A stretch of DNA of 8,153 nucleotides from Spirosoma sp. (GCA_028288385.1 JAQBNX010000779.1:1-8153), one strand, 5' to 3'. Counted from the stretch's first letter, positions 1 through 6,475 are shown. The notes: generated by a model from the letters alone, not told the origin. Translations and numbers: made by a program.

Positions 1-1757
1 TGAACAACATGACGGCTGGCGAAAAGGCCGGCAATGGCAAGCATTCCCAGATGGAGGAGTACTACTCCTTCGATCACGGCAATATTCATTTTGTAAGTCT
101 AGATACGTATGGGTATGAGACAGCCAGTACTACGGAGATTTTCCCTTCGGGAAGTAAGCAGTTAGAATGGCTAAAAGGGGATTTGGACTCTGCCCGCAAA
201 GACTCTCGCATCAAGTGGACTGTCGTCTTTTTTCATCATCCCCCTTATACAATGGGATCGAAGAACTCGGATACCGATCCTGAATCAATAAACGTTCGGG
301 CAAAGCTGGTGAACATTATGGATGCCTACAAAGTAGACCTGGTATTAACAGGCCACAGCCATACCTATGAGCGATCGCGCCCCCTGAATGGCCACACCAG
401 CACATCATCAACGTTTAGTATGGCTACTCATAACGCCCCCCCTGGCAACAACGGGCGATCAAGTGGTACCTTTGATAAGACAGCCGGCAACAATGGCGAT
501 GGAACCGGCAACAATGCAGATGGGGGATCCTGTTTTTATTACAAAAACGGTAGCGACCCCAAAAACTACACCGTCTATGTGGTGAACGGATCGGGGGGAG
601 GTCTAGAGAGTTATCCCCCCACAAAACGAGCCGAGTGGCCCCATAAGGCCATGCAGCAATCGCACTATTTAACTAGCGGCTCGATGTATATAGAAGTAGA
701 AGATAATCGGCTGGATGCCAAATTTATCGATGAAAACCAAGCGGTGATCGATCAGTTCACGATCATAAAAGACAGCAATTTTTTTGCTATTCCCCCAACC
801 GACAATACAACCCGTCAGGCCGTCTGTGAGTGCACCGGCCTTGATGGCTGGACTCATTATACCGATGATAAGGCTAACCTGCTATTATCTATTAAGAAAA
901 ATGGCAATAATATTGGCAAGGCCTGGGATAACTTATTCGACCTTAAATTACAGGGTCAACCAGGAGCTACACTCTTGAGTTACAATGTACAGCCTAACGA
1001 CTATTTAAAGGCAACGACCAATCTCCAGAATCGCTACTGGACCCTAAAAGCAACAAACGAGATTCCGGTCAGCAATCCTGTATCCATTCGTCATTATTGG
1101 AAGAAAGTAGTTGACTTCAGCGGATTTCAAAACGCTTATTATGGTCCTTACGGAGCCATGTATGATTATAGTTATCAAACAATTGTTATCAACGACGATT
1201 GTGGTTTGCCAGTTAGTTATGAACGTAATCCCGTTAAATCCACGCTGAACGGAACTGTAGCTTATGGACATTACGCCATTCCTAAAGCACCTAGTTACAC
1301 GGCAAACGGGGCTTGGGTATATAAAAATGGCTCAGCAGCCTCTTCGTCAACGTTCAGGTATGGCGTATTACCCGGAACAGACCCCGCAGGATATATGTAT
1401 ATTGCTGACTACAGCGAATTTGTGGTGGGGCGGCTGAAGTGCATCGGCGGCACAATTGCTGGCTTATTTGGCCCTTATGATCAAACCGGAAATGCCCGGA
1501 TTGCTGCGCTTGAAGCCGAAGGGGCGAATGTGATGGTTTACCCGAACCCTACGCTCAATGGGAAGGTATTCTTCAATCCAGCGCTTGCGTATCAATCGTA
1601 TCAACTGATCGATATGCAAGGTAAGGTACTGAAGCAAGAAAAACGAGCGGGCAGTCTGGAGGTATTCGATCTGTCTGCCTTTCCACCGGGCGCTTATATC
1701 TTAGTGAGTGAAGGCGAAGCGAAAACGGAACGATTCAAGATTATTAAGAATCAATAG
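1..1757 (+). CDS. Secreted metallophosphoesterase (purple acid phosphatase-like) with T9SS sorting domain, 5'-partial
   Basis: Probably hydrolyses phosphate esters with a two-metal centre outside the cell or at its surface. The frame is open to the window edge (codons start at base 3), and the first ATG, at 9, is not a credible start. The signal peptide and the N-terminal metal motifs (GDxxY, GNHE) must therefore lie upstream. Counting from that ATG, the visible part has 582 residues. It opens with the YYSFDHGNIHFVSLDTYG strand, then HHPPYT (about 76-81) and GHSHTYERS (115-123), the two C-terminal metal-binding histidine motifs. A Gly/Asn-rich insertion follows (142-173), then VYVVNGSGGG (189-198). 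A second region (about 270-490, containing DGWTHY and LLLSIKKNGNNIG) looks like an extra surface domain of unknown role. The end (about 509-582: VYPNPTLNGKVFF, then GAYILVSEGE and FKIIKNQ) is a T9SS type A sorting domain, so export by signal peptide plus T9SS is expected. The phosphatase class is clear; the substrate is unknown. Confidence 0.9.
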   Translation, partial: NNMTAGEKAGNGKHSQMEEYYSFDHGNIHFVSLDTYGYETASTTEIFPSGSKQLEWLKGDLDSARKDSRIKWTVVFFHHPPYTMGSKNSDTDPESINVRAKLVNIMDAYKVDLVLTGHSHTYERSRPLNGHTSTSSTFSMATHNAPPGNNGRSSGTFDKTAGNNGDGTGNNADGGSCFYYKNGSDPKNYTVYVVNGSGGGLESYPPTKRAEWPHKAMQQSHYLTSGSMYIEVEDNRLDAKFIDENQAVIDQFTIIKDSNFFAIPPTDNTTRQAVCECTGLDGWTHYTDDKANLLLSIKKNGNNIGKAWDNLFDLKLQGQPGATLLSYNVQPNDYLKATTNLQNRYWTLKATNEIPVSNPVSIRHYWKKVVDFSGFQNAYYGPYGAMYDYSYQTIVINDDCGLPVSYERNPVKSTLNGTVAYGHYAIPKAPSYTANGAWVYKNGSAASSSTFRYGVLPGTDPAGYMYIADYSEFVVGRLKCIGGTIAGLFGPYDQTGNARIAALEAEGANVMVYPNPTLNGKVFFNPALAYQSYQLIDMQGKVLKQEKRAGSLEVFDLSAFPPGAYILVSEGEAKTERFKIIKNQ

Positions 1758-1802
1758 GCTGCCTTGTTCCTCTATCGGCTGACGCGCTAATAAGAAGGCG
1801 GC
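1758..1802 (+). terminator. Possible weak terminator after the phosphatase gene
   Basis: An 8-bp stem (gctgcctt at 1758-1765 with aaggcggc at 1795-1802, one G-U pair) begins directly after the stop codon. The loop is 29 nt and no T-run follows at once, so it is only a weak candidate. Confidence 0.2.
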
Positions 1803-2270
1803 TGTTCATGTTTTCATCGCTTTAATCGGATATCACTATTGCCTAATTTATGGCTAAGCGTTCGATTAGTGGATAAACCACATTGCACTATGTAAGAAAG
1901 TAGCTCTTTATCCGAGTTGCATCGTGCAACGGTTGTACTTTACCGATATTCTTTGTACGAAGCTCACCCAAGTATACAAATTCAGTATTTGTACTTTTTA
2001 TAGTTAGCGTTCAGAAAAGGCAACCTATTCGTGAACGTTTTCAGACTCATACAATGCAGATCGTAAAAGTCAGGGGGTTAAATTAAGTGTTCACTTTTTG
2101 GAGGATTTTATTGAACTAAGTTGTCAAGCCATATCAGTATAATACAAAAATTTTATATTGTTCACCTTCACTACGTCTCTTTGGCTGCATTTGCAATAGG
2201 GTGTATCTAAATGGCAAGCAAAGCACCCCACCTGTGATCGAGTGACCCTTTTTCTATAGGAAAGTGTTAT
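1803..2270. other. Gene-free AT-rich intergenic stretch
   Basis: I see no coding frame of useful length on either strand and no RNA gene signature. The only local structure is a 6-bp triloop hairpin (gttgca-tcg-tgcaac, 1916-1930), which is expected by chance in a window this size. No good Bacteroidota promoter (TAnnTTTG with an upstream TTG) was found ahead of the antitoxin gene. Confidence 0.5.
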
Positions 2271-2290
2271 CTTGCCTAAGCTAGGACAAG
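2271..2290. promoter_or_regulatory. Imperfect dyad upstream of the antitoxin; candidate operator
   Basis: The 20-base sequence cttgcctaagctaggacaag folds on itself: cttg pairs with caag, and ccta with tagg, with one bulged A and a central agc. It ends 21 bases before the antitoxin ATG. Toxin-antitoxin operons are commonly autoregulated through such dyads (family knowledge). That this one is bound by anything is inference, and the antitoxin shows no obvious DNA-binding domain. Confidence 0.25.
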
Positions 2291-2311
2291 TTGACACAAA
2301 GAATAAAAACC

Positions 2312-2527
2312 ATGATTTATCAGCTAGAGATTGATGATCGAGACGAGACGGGCAAAGCCGTATTGGCTTTCATCCGACAGATGGCGGTAACAAACAAGGC
2401 CATCAAGCCCCCCGTTGCGCTTAATCAACCGGAGTTGGCAGAACGTCCTTTTGGCACCATGAAAGGTAGCTTTACCCTAGCGCCGGACTTCACAGAGCCA
2501 CTCGACGATTTGAAAGACTACATGTAA
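2312..2527 (+). CDS. Antitoxin of a VapBC-type (PIN) toxin-antitoxin pair
   Basis: A 71-residue protein that would bind and neutralise a PIN-domain RNase toxin in the cytoplasm. It starts at the ATG at 2312 (MIYQLEIDDRDETGKAV); an in-frame TTG at 2291 would add seven residues but overlaps nothing conserved and is less likely. The C-terminus has the pattern of small antitoxins paired with PIN toxins: an FGTMKGSF segment, then DFTEPLDDLKDYM, the part that normally occupies the toxin groove. The stop codon overlaps the next start in ATGTAATG, sharing one base, as in translationally coupled antitoxin-toxin pairs. The N-terminal half has no recognisable ribbon-helix-helix or AbrB motif. The gene looks complete, but the toxin behind it is truncated, so it may be a leftover or may act on PIN toxins encoded elsewhere. 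Family assignment rests on the C-terminal motif and on the neighbour. Confidence 0.72.
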   Translation: MIYQLEIDDRDETGKAVLAFIRQMAVTNKAIKPPVALNQPELAERPFGTMKGSFTLAPDFTEPLDDLKDYM

Positions 2528-3129
2528 TGCGCTTACTTATCGATACCCATATCCTGTTGTGGGTACTGGAAGCGGATTCTCAGTTATCAGCTCAGGCAAC
2601 GGAGTTGATTCGCAGTACCAACAACTATGACTGTGGCAGCGGAGCCATCACCTTCCGCACCAGCGGGGGCCATGGGTCTCTTATCGAGTATGCAGCCGCC
2701 GGTATCACCGGCTGGACCACTAACCCTAACCAGTTTGTTGACCGCGACTCCCGCACGGCCAATGATGTGCAGCCCTTCACCCTGATGGCCCGCCAGAATG
2801 GGGTGACGGTGAGCTACGTCTGGGACCTGAAAGCCGCCTGTGGGCGGGCGCGGATGGGCGTTGGTGAACCAGTAGCCTCGTTGAGCGTAGTGGTGCTGGG
2901 CAACCCGGTTGGCGAGCAGGCCATAGTGGAAGTAGGGGGTGTGGAAGGCCAGTGGCTGAACCTGCGCTTAGTGGATGGGCAGGGCCGGTTAGTGGAGAGC
3001 CGGTTGGTGGAGCAGGCTGGGGTTAGTGAGCGGCAAGTCTTCGATCTTGGTCAGGCAGGGCCGGGTTTGTTGTTGCTGCGGGCCAGCAGCGGTACCCAGA
3101 GCCAGACGGTGAAGATTATCAAGCGGTAA
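2527..3129 (+). CDS. Chimeric frame: truncated VapC/PIN toxin N-terminus joined to a T9SS sorting domain
   Basis: A 200-codon frame made of two unrelated parts. Residues 1 to about 30 (MRLLIDTHILLWVLEADSQL and on to ATELI) are the first strand and helix of a PIN RNase, with the first catalytic aspartate at D6. The later acidic residues of a normal VapC of about 130 residues are absent, so RNase activity should be lost. From about residue 31-36 (DNA about 2614-2634) the sequence becomes the tail of a Bacteroidota surface protein. A Ser/Gly/Thr-rich beta segment runs about 36-105 (YDCGSGAITF to VTVSYVWDL). A type A sorting domain follows at about 118-200 (LSVVVLGNPV, LRLVDGQGRLVESR, ending TVKIIKR). 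Base composition changes too: 41 of 60 bases are G/C at 2821-2880, against 21 of 60 at 2281-2340. There is no signal peptide, so the sorting domain cannot be used. It is probably a product of deletion or recombination and functionally dead, though the frame is intact. An assembly error is an alternative. Confidence 0.8.
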   Translation: MRLLIDTHILLWVLEADSQLSAQATELIRSTNNYDCGSGAITFRTSGGHGSLIEYAAAGITGWTTNPNQFVDRDSRTANDVQPFTLMARQNGVTVSYVWDLKAACGRARMGVGEPVASLSVVVLGNPVGEQAIVEVGGVEGQWLNLRLVDGQGRLVESRLVEQAGVSERQVFDLGQAGPGLLLLRASSGTQSQTVKIIKR

Positions 3130-3190
3130 ACATATCTAGTCAAACAGGCCCCAGACTCAAATCGGGGGCCTGTTTGACTAGATATGTTTA
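3127..3190. terminator. Perfect 26-bp hairpin, probable (bidirectional) transcription terminator
   Basis: Bases 3127-3152 pair without mismatch with 3165-3190 across a 12-base loop (3153-3164). The apical part is GC-rich (caggcccc/ggggcctg) and the lower part AT-rich (taaacatatctagtcaaa and its complement), with A- and T-rich flanks on either side. The stop codon of the chimeric frame (3127-3129) forms the first three bases of the left arm. The position fits a terminator for the T9SS gene tail. The length is well above that of an ordinary intrinsic terminator, and no clean U-run follows. Confidence 0.7.
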
Positions 3191-3429
3191 TAGTTTATGA
3201 GGTTCTGGTTCTGTACAGCAGTCCATTGCTGACCAAAGGTAGATTGACTTATCAGAACTCCTAAATAGAAGCAAAAAGCAGGCATTTCAAAGTCCATTAA
3301 GTGTTGTATAATCACCAATCTGTAAATCTGAGGTTATTATTAATCAATACTATTTCCATTGCCCCACTCATTACCGACTAAGGCATTGCCTTATGGCTAA
3401 GTCTTAACATTCGTATCAACGATATTGCT
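3191..3429. other. Intergenic stretch with nothing recognised
   Basis: AT-rich DNA (20 of 60 bases G/C at 3241-3300) ahead of the membrane-protein gene. The only structure seen is a 5-bp hairpin, aaggc-att-gcctt (3380-3392), which is not significant. No consensus promoter was found. Confidence 0.4.
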
Positions 3430-3873
3430 ATGAGCTTTTTAGAGTGGTTCCTGGAATCAGATAATCCAGGTCCAGTAGGTAAGCTAGAAGTTGATGTGCC
3501 AGAACCCGATGATGAGCAGCCGCCTAAAAAATGGATGATTTGGTTAGCCATCATACTGGGTATTGTCTTAGGTGAGGTAAGTTTAATGTGGGTATTTAAT
3601 GACTGGCCCTTCCTCAATATTAGCCAAATCCTTTTCAGGCTGGGCGGATTGAGTCTCTATGTATTGACCAGCTATAGACTGAGCGCTAGGCCTGATTACT
3701 CGAACCTGGGCTTGTTGGGTGGTGTAGTGGATAATCCGTTTCGTAGCTCGGATAATTTTAACCGCTGGCTAGTGTATTTACACGTTCTTTTAGTACCGGG
3801 CAAGTTTATGGCTTATAGCTTAGTTATGGGATGGTTCCTGTTCCAATCTATCTACAAGAGGCCTAACAGGTAG
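3430..3873 (+). CDS. Three-helix inner-membrane protein of unknown function
   Basis: A 147-residue protein that I do not recognise as a named family. It starts at the ATG at 3430. The N-terminal 34 residues are polar and acidic with prolines (VDVPEPDDEQPPKK). Three hydrophobic segments follow: about 35-56 (WMIWLAIILGIVLGEVSLMW), about 64-82 (ISQILFRLGGLSLYVLTSY) and about 113-140 (WLVYLHVLLVPGKFMAYSLV, then MGWFLFQSIY). The loop between segments two and three (83-112) is hydrophilic. The C-terminus is short and basic (YKRPNR). By the positive-inside rule the KK before helix one and the RLSAR and YKRPNR stretches are likely cytoplasmic, which is not fully consistent with three simple helices; the last hydrophobic stretch might be a hairpin. 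It stands alone, and no partner can be inferred from the neighbours. The coherent hydrophobic pattern supports a real gene. Confidence 0.7.
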   Translation: MSFLEWFLESDNPGPVGKLEVDVPEPDDEQPPKKWMIWLAIILGIVLGEVSLMWVFNDWPFLNISQILFRLGGLSLYVLTSYRLSARPDYSNLGLLGGVVDNPFRSSDNFNRWLVYLHVLLVPGKFMAYSLVMGWFLFQSIYKRPNR

Positions 3874-3943
3874 TTGTATCATCAATCTTATATAATTAAG
3901 CTACTGCAAACTTTCTTGACGAGTTGATCTTTGTCAGGCAGGA

Positions 3944-4207
3944 TCAGGTCCTGAGTAGCGTAATGATAAACTCGGTAAACTCCCCTTCCTTGGTTTCTAC
4001 TGTCATCGCTCCGCCATGGTCTTTGGTGATGATATCATAGGCTAGCGACAAGCCCAGGCCCGTACCCTCACCCGTAGGCTTAGTAGTAAAAAAAGACTGG
4101 AATATTTTCTGTTTCACCATGTCAGGAATACCCGGGCCATTGTCGCCAACGCGAATTTCTACCTCATCATCTACCCATTTCTTGCTAGGATAGACTGCTC
4201 GATGGAA
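3944..4207 (-). pseudogene. C-terminal remnant of a sensor histidine kinase (HATPase domain)
   Basis: Reading the minus strand from 4207 down to the TGA at 3946-3944 gives 87 codons without a start. They match the end of a histidine-kinase ATPase domain: VEIRVGDNGPGIPDMV (G1 box), KIFQSFFTTKPTGEGTGLGL (F and G2 boxes), SLAYDIITKDHGGAMTVET, and a terminal FTEFIITLLRT. The pattern, especially FFTTKPTGEGTGLGLSLAYDI, is typical of the kinase cores of Bacteroidota sensor proteins. The N box, the dimerisation/phosphoacceptor helix and any sensor region are missing, because an in-frame stop (4210-4208 on the minus strand) precedes the fragment and a different remnant abuts it. It cannot make a working kinase. 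The family is clear from sequence; its pathway cannot be told. Confidence 0.85.
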
Positions 4208-4363
4208 TCACATCAGATTTTTTAAGATACAGCGTGGTGATGCCTGCCTGAGCGCAATGGGGAGGTTATCGAACACCCGATCCAACTGCTTATGATCGTG
4301 GGGCACGGGCTGGGAGATATAGTGGGGATCGATGAAGATGATAGTATGCCCCTCCTTGCCCTT
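4206..4363 (-). pseudogene. Frameshifted fragment of an unrecognised protein
   Basis: On the minus strand a frame opens after a stop at 4366-4364 and reads KGKEGHTIIFIDPHYISQPV, then HDHKQLDRVFDNLPIALRQA to about 4245. There the sense-like sequence shifts frame and continues GITTLYLKKSDVI to about 4206. The shift falls in a short tandem repeat (ctcaggcaggc on the minus strand, about 4240-4250), a plausible slippage site. Two adjoining frames that each look like protein suggest a decayed gene rather than chance. I do not recognise the family and assign no function. It joins the histidine-kinase remnant almost directly on the same strand, so the two may share an ancestral locus or mark a recombination joint. 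Confidence 0.35.
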
Positions 4364-4835
4364 TTATAGGTTCGGTCCTTATGCCTATAAAGTGTATACC
4401 TGTCCTCTACATTAATTTCCCACAGGAAGGTGACTACTTGTTGAGGAACAGGTGATGGATTGATAGGGCTAAGGTTGCGTTGTCATGTAGAGGACTCAGT
4501 GAATTGAATGACTCAACAGGACTAGTTCAGTTGTACGGTGGAGTCTACGAATGTCAAGTTTTAGACTAGCCCTTGGCGCAAGGCCGTTTTCTAACTTTGG
4601 TGGCCATGCACGTACTCATCAAAAATCTGCTGAGTTGTTCAGATTTAGAGAGATATTGTCTGAGGTGTAGAGTGCTTAACTAGTCGTATATAAACGAATT
4701 TGAGTCATCAGATATAGTGGTAAACAGCACACGCTAGCGGGTGGAGATCGATCGCTAGCAGTCAGCATACCCTGACTCTGCTGCTTACTACTAGCTATTT
4801 GCAACGCATGTAGAACTGCTTGTTTGAGCCAGGCT
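4364..4835. other. Intergenic stretch upstream of the methyltransferase gene, with small dyads only
   Basis: No convincing coding frame. Structures seen: ccttg-gcg-caagg followed by ccgtttt (4571-4589), which resembles a small terminator; and two adjoining hairpins, gctagcg/cgctagc (4733-4759) and agtcag/ctgact (4760-4777). A 10-bp inverted pair (gtcctctaca 4402-4411, tgtagaggac 4486-4495) is within chance. No TAnnTTTG promoter was found near the gene. Confidence 0.35.
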
Positions 4836-5945
4836 ATGACCCTTTCTGACAACATTATCCAACGTATCCGCCAGCAGGGGCCCCTTCGGTTTGAGGCCTT
4901 CATGGACATGTGTCTTTACTATCCGGACCTAGGCTATTATACCTCCCCCCGCTCAAAAATTGGCCCCACGGGTGACTTTTATACCAGCCCCTGTCTGACG
5001 CCCGTCTTCGGTACCCTGATCGGCAAACAGCTCGAAGAGATGTGGCGCATACTCGAAGAACCACCCTTCACTATTGTTGAATATGGCGCGGGCACCGGTG
5101 TCTTGTGCCGCGACATCCTTGCGTACCTCAAACAGAATCACCGCCTGTATGATCAGCTACGGTACTGCATCATCGAAAAAAGCCCCGTTATGCGGGCCAT
5201 TGAAAAGAGCCATCTTGGCGAAAAAGTGAGCTGGCATGATTCGCTGGAAGAGATACCCGACCTCATTGGCTGTATCCTCTCCAATGAGCTGATTGATACC
5301 TTTGCAGTTCATCCCGTGGTTATGGACCAGCAGCTCATGGAGGTATTTGTTGACTATAACTTGACTACAGGCTTCCAGGAGCTACTCAAACCAGCTCCTG
5401 AGGAACTCAGCCATTATCTGGATGAACTGGCCGTTACACTACCCCCCGGTTTTCGCACTGAAATAAACCTACAGGCCCTGAGCTGGATCGAAACCATTGC
5501 CAGCCACTTACAGCGGGGCTATGTAATGACCATTGATTACGGGTATGAATCAGTAGATCTCTACCAGCCAGGCCGCAGTCAGGGCACCCTGCGTTGCTAC
5601 CGCAACCATACCACCAACCAACGTCTGTATGAGCATATTGGCACCCAGGACATAACAACTTACGTTAATTTTTCAGCGCTACGGCACTGGGGCGCTAAAG
5701 TGGGTCTGACAGAGAGTGGCTTGACGGATCAAGGCCATTTTTTGTTGGCCTTGGGCTTTAACGAGTCGATACGAGCCTTCTTCTCAGCGGAGCCCAACAT
5801 CCTACAAGCCGCCCGCCACATCGCAACGATCAGTCATCGCTTATTGCTGGATATGGGCTGTAAATTCAAGGTTTTAATCCATCAGAAAGGCGTCCATGGC
5901 CAAGGCCTCATGGGATTGAGTTTAATGGGTGAAGGCAAACGATAA
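4836..5945 (+). CDS. MidA/NDUFAF7-family class I SAM-dependent methyltransferase
   Basis: A 369-residue cytoplasmic protein of the COG1565 (former DUF185) family. The best studied member, mitochondrial NDUFAF7/MidA, dimethylates an arginine of a complex I subunit during assembly; whether bacterial members do the same is not established. The ATG at 4836 (MTLSDNIIQRIRQQGPLRF) matches the usual family start; an in-frame TTG at 4824 would add four residues. Family landmarks appear in order: FMDMCLYYPDLGYY (about 22-35), GDFYTSP (46-52), the SAM-binding glycine loop EYGAGTGVL (82-90), SNELIDTFAVH (149-159, usually SNELLDALPVH), TIDYGY (232-237), GTLRCYRNH (250-258) and GTQDITTYVNFSAL (269-282). 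Length and motifs indicate an intact gene. It stands alone, with gaps of several hundred bases on each side and no respiratory genes nearby. Confidence 0.93.
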   Translation: MTLSDNIIQRIRQQGPLRFEAFMDMCLYYPDLGYYTSPRSKIGPTGDFYTSPCLTPVFGTLIGKQLEEMWRILEEPPFTIVEYGAGTGVLCRDILAYLKQNHRLYDQLRYCIIEKSPVMRAIEKSHLGEKVSWHDSLEEIPDLIGCILSNELIDTFAVHPVVMDQQLMEVFVDYNLTTGFQELLKPAPEELSHYLDELAVTLPPGFRTEINLQALSWIETIASHLQRGYVMTIDYGYESVDLYQPGRSQGTLRCYRNHTTNQRLYEHIGTQDITTYVNFSALRHWGAKVGLTESGLTDQGHFLLALGFNESIRAFFSAEPNILQAARHIATISHRLLLDMGCKFKVLIHQKGVHGQGLMGLSLMGEGKR

Positions 5946-6126
5946 GGCTTGGTTAACTGGTAACTGGGAAGCCGTCCTTGCTGATGGACCCACCTGTCGC
6001 TGTAGTGATTATACGTAAAGGGACAAAATAGGTTAGTCCCCACGATTCTTACCTTTTCATGGGCTGATTCAATAAAGGTTAAACTCATTCAATCTGCGAA
6101 TCTAATAAGCAACACTCGTTTGAATC
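5946..6126. other. Intergenic stretch after the methyltransferase gene
   Basis: Holds only short inverted pairs: ggctt/aagcc just after the stop, and gggac/gtccc at about 6020-6040. Either might be part of a weak terminator, but neither has a clear U-run. No coding frame is seen. Confidence 0.35.
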
Positions 6127-6351
6127 GGAGTGGGACCGCACCGCTAAGCGGCTAGCGGCCGTACCGGCCGTTGTACGCGAACCACCCGAACGGCTGAGTG
6201 CGTTGGGGGTTCGTCCATGAAGGTAGTCATTGCTGACGCTATGGAGTTGGAAAGGGAAATTTAAAACCTATTTTCAGGGCCGGGCCCACGTACGGACAGT
6301 CAGCCCCAACTACTTGCCGGTCCCGCACCGGCCGGTGCGGTCGCAGACTCC
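6127..6351. repeat. GC-rich palindromic intergenic element with imperfect terminal inverted repeats
   Basis: A compositionally distinct island (40 of 60 bases G/C at 6121-6180) in otherwise AT-rich intergenic DNA. Its ends are inverted copies: ggagt-gg-gaccgcaccg (6127-6143) against cggtgcggtc-gcag-actcc (6333-6351). Inside are ccgc-taa-gcgg (6141-6151), the doubled cggccg-tac-cggccg (6156-6170), a bulged 13-bp hairpin (6178-6213), gggccgggccc (6277-6287) and a perfect 18-bp palindrome, ccgcaccggccggtgcgg (6323-6340). No long protein frame spans it. It could be a small non-autonomous mobile element, a REP-like cluster or a structured RNA; no target duplication is evident and I recognise no known RNA family. 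Confidence 0.45.
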
Positions 6352-6384
6352 TTGTAATTAATGAGGATCTATTTACTATTTTTG
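6352..6384 (+). promoter_or_regulatory. Candidate Bacteroidota-type promoter for the small exported protein
   Basis: TTG at 6352-6354 and TATTTTTG at 6377-6384, with 22 bases between, fit the -33/-7 (TTG / TAnnTTTG) pattern of the Bacteroidota primary sigma factor. It starts directly after the GC-rich element and would give a leader of roughly 85 bases before the ATG at 6476. Confidence 0.4.
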
Positions 6385-6475
6385 ATAAAGCCTTGGTAAC
6401 CAATCAGTCGTCGTACTATTTTATCCGGCCCATGAAACGGGTTTAATGGGCTCTACTCTTTACTCGGATTTGATT

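Noticed and set aside
424..624. Minus-strand frames lying inside the phosphatase and methyltransferase genes
   Set aside because: They have no recognisable domains and mirror strongly supported coding sequence on the other strand.
2527..3129. Functional VapC toxin
   Set aside because: Only the first strand and helix with D6 are present; the remaining catalytic acidic residues of the PIN fold are missing.
4402..4495. 10-bp inverted pair as the ends of an insertion sequence
   Set aside because: Such a pair within 100 bases is expected about once by chance in this window; there is no transposase and no target duplication.
6127..6351. Known RNA gene (tRNA, RNase P, SRP RNA, group II intron domain V)
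   Set aside because: The ggttcg and cgtacgg pieces recall T-loop or domain V sequences, but the surrounding stems and conserved bases of those RNAs are absent.
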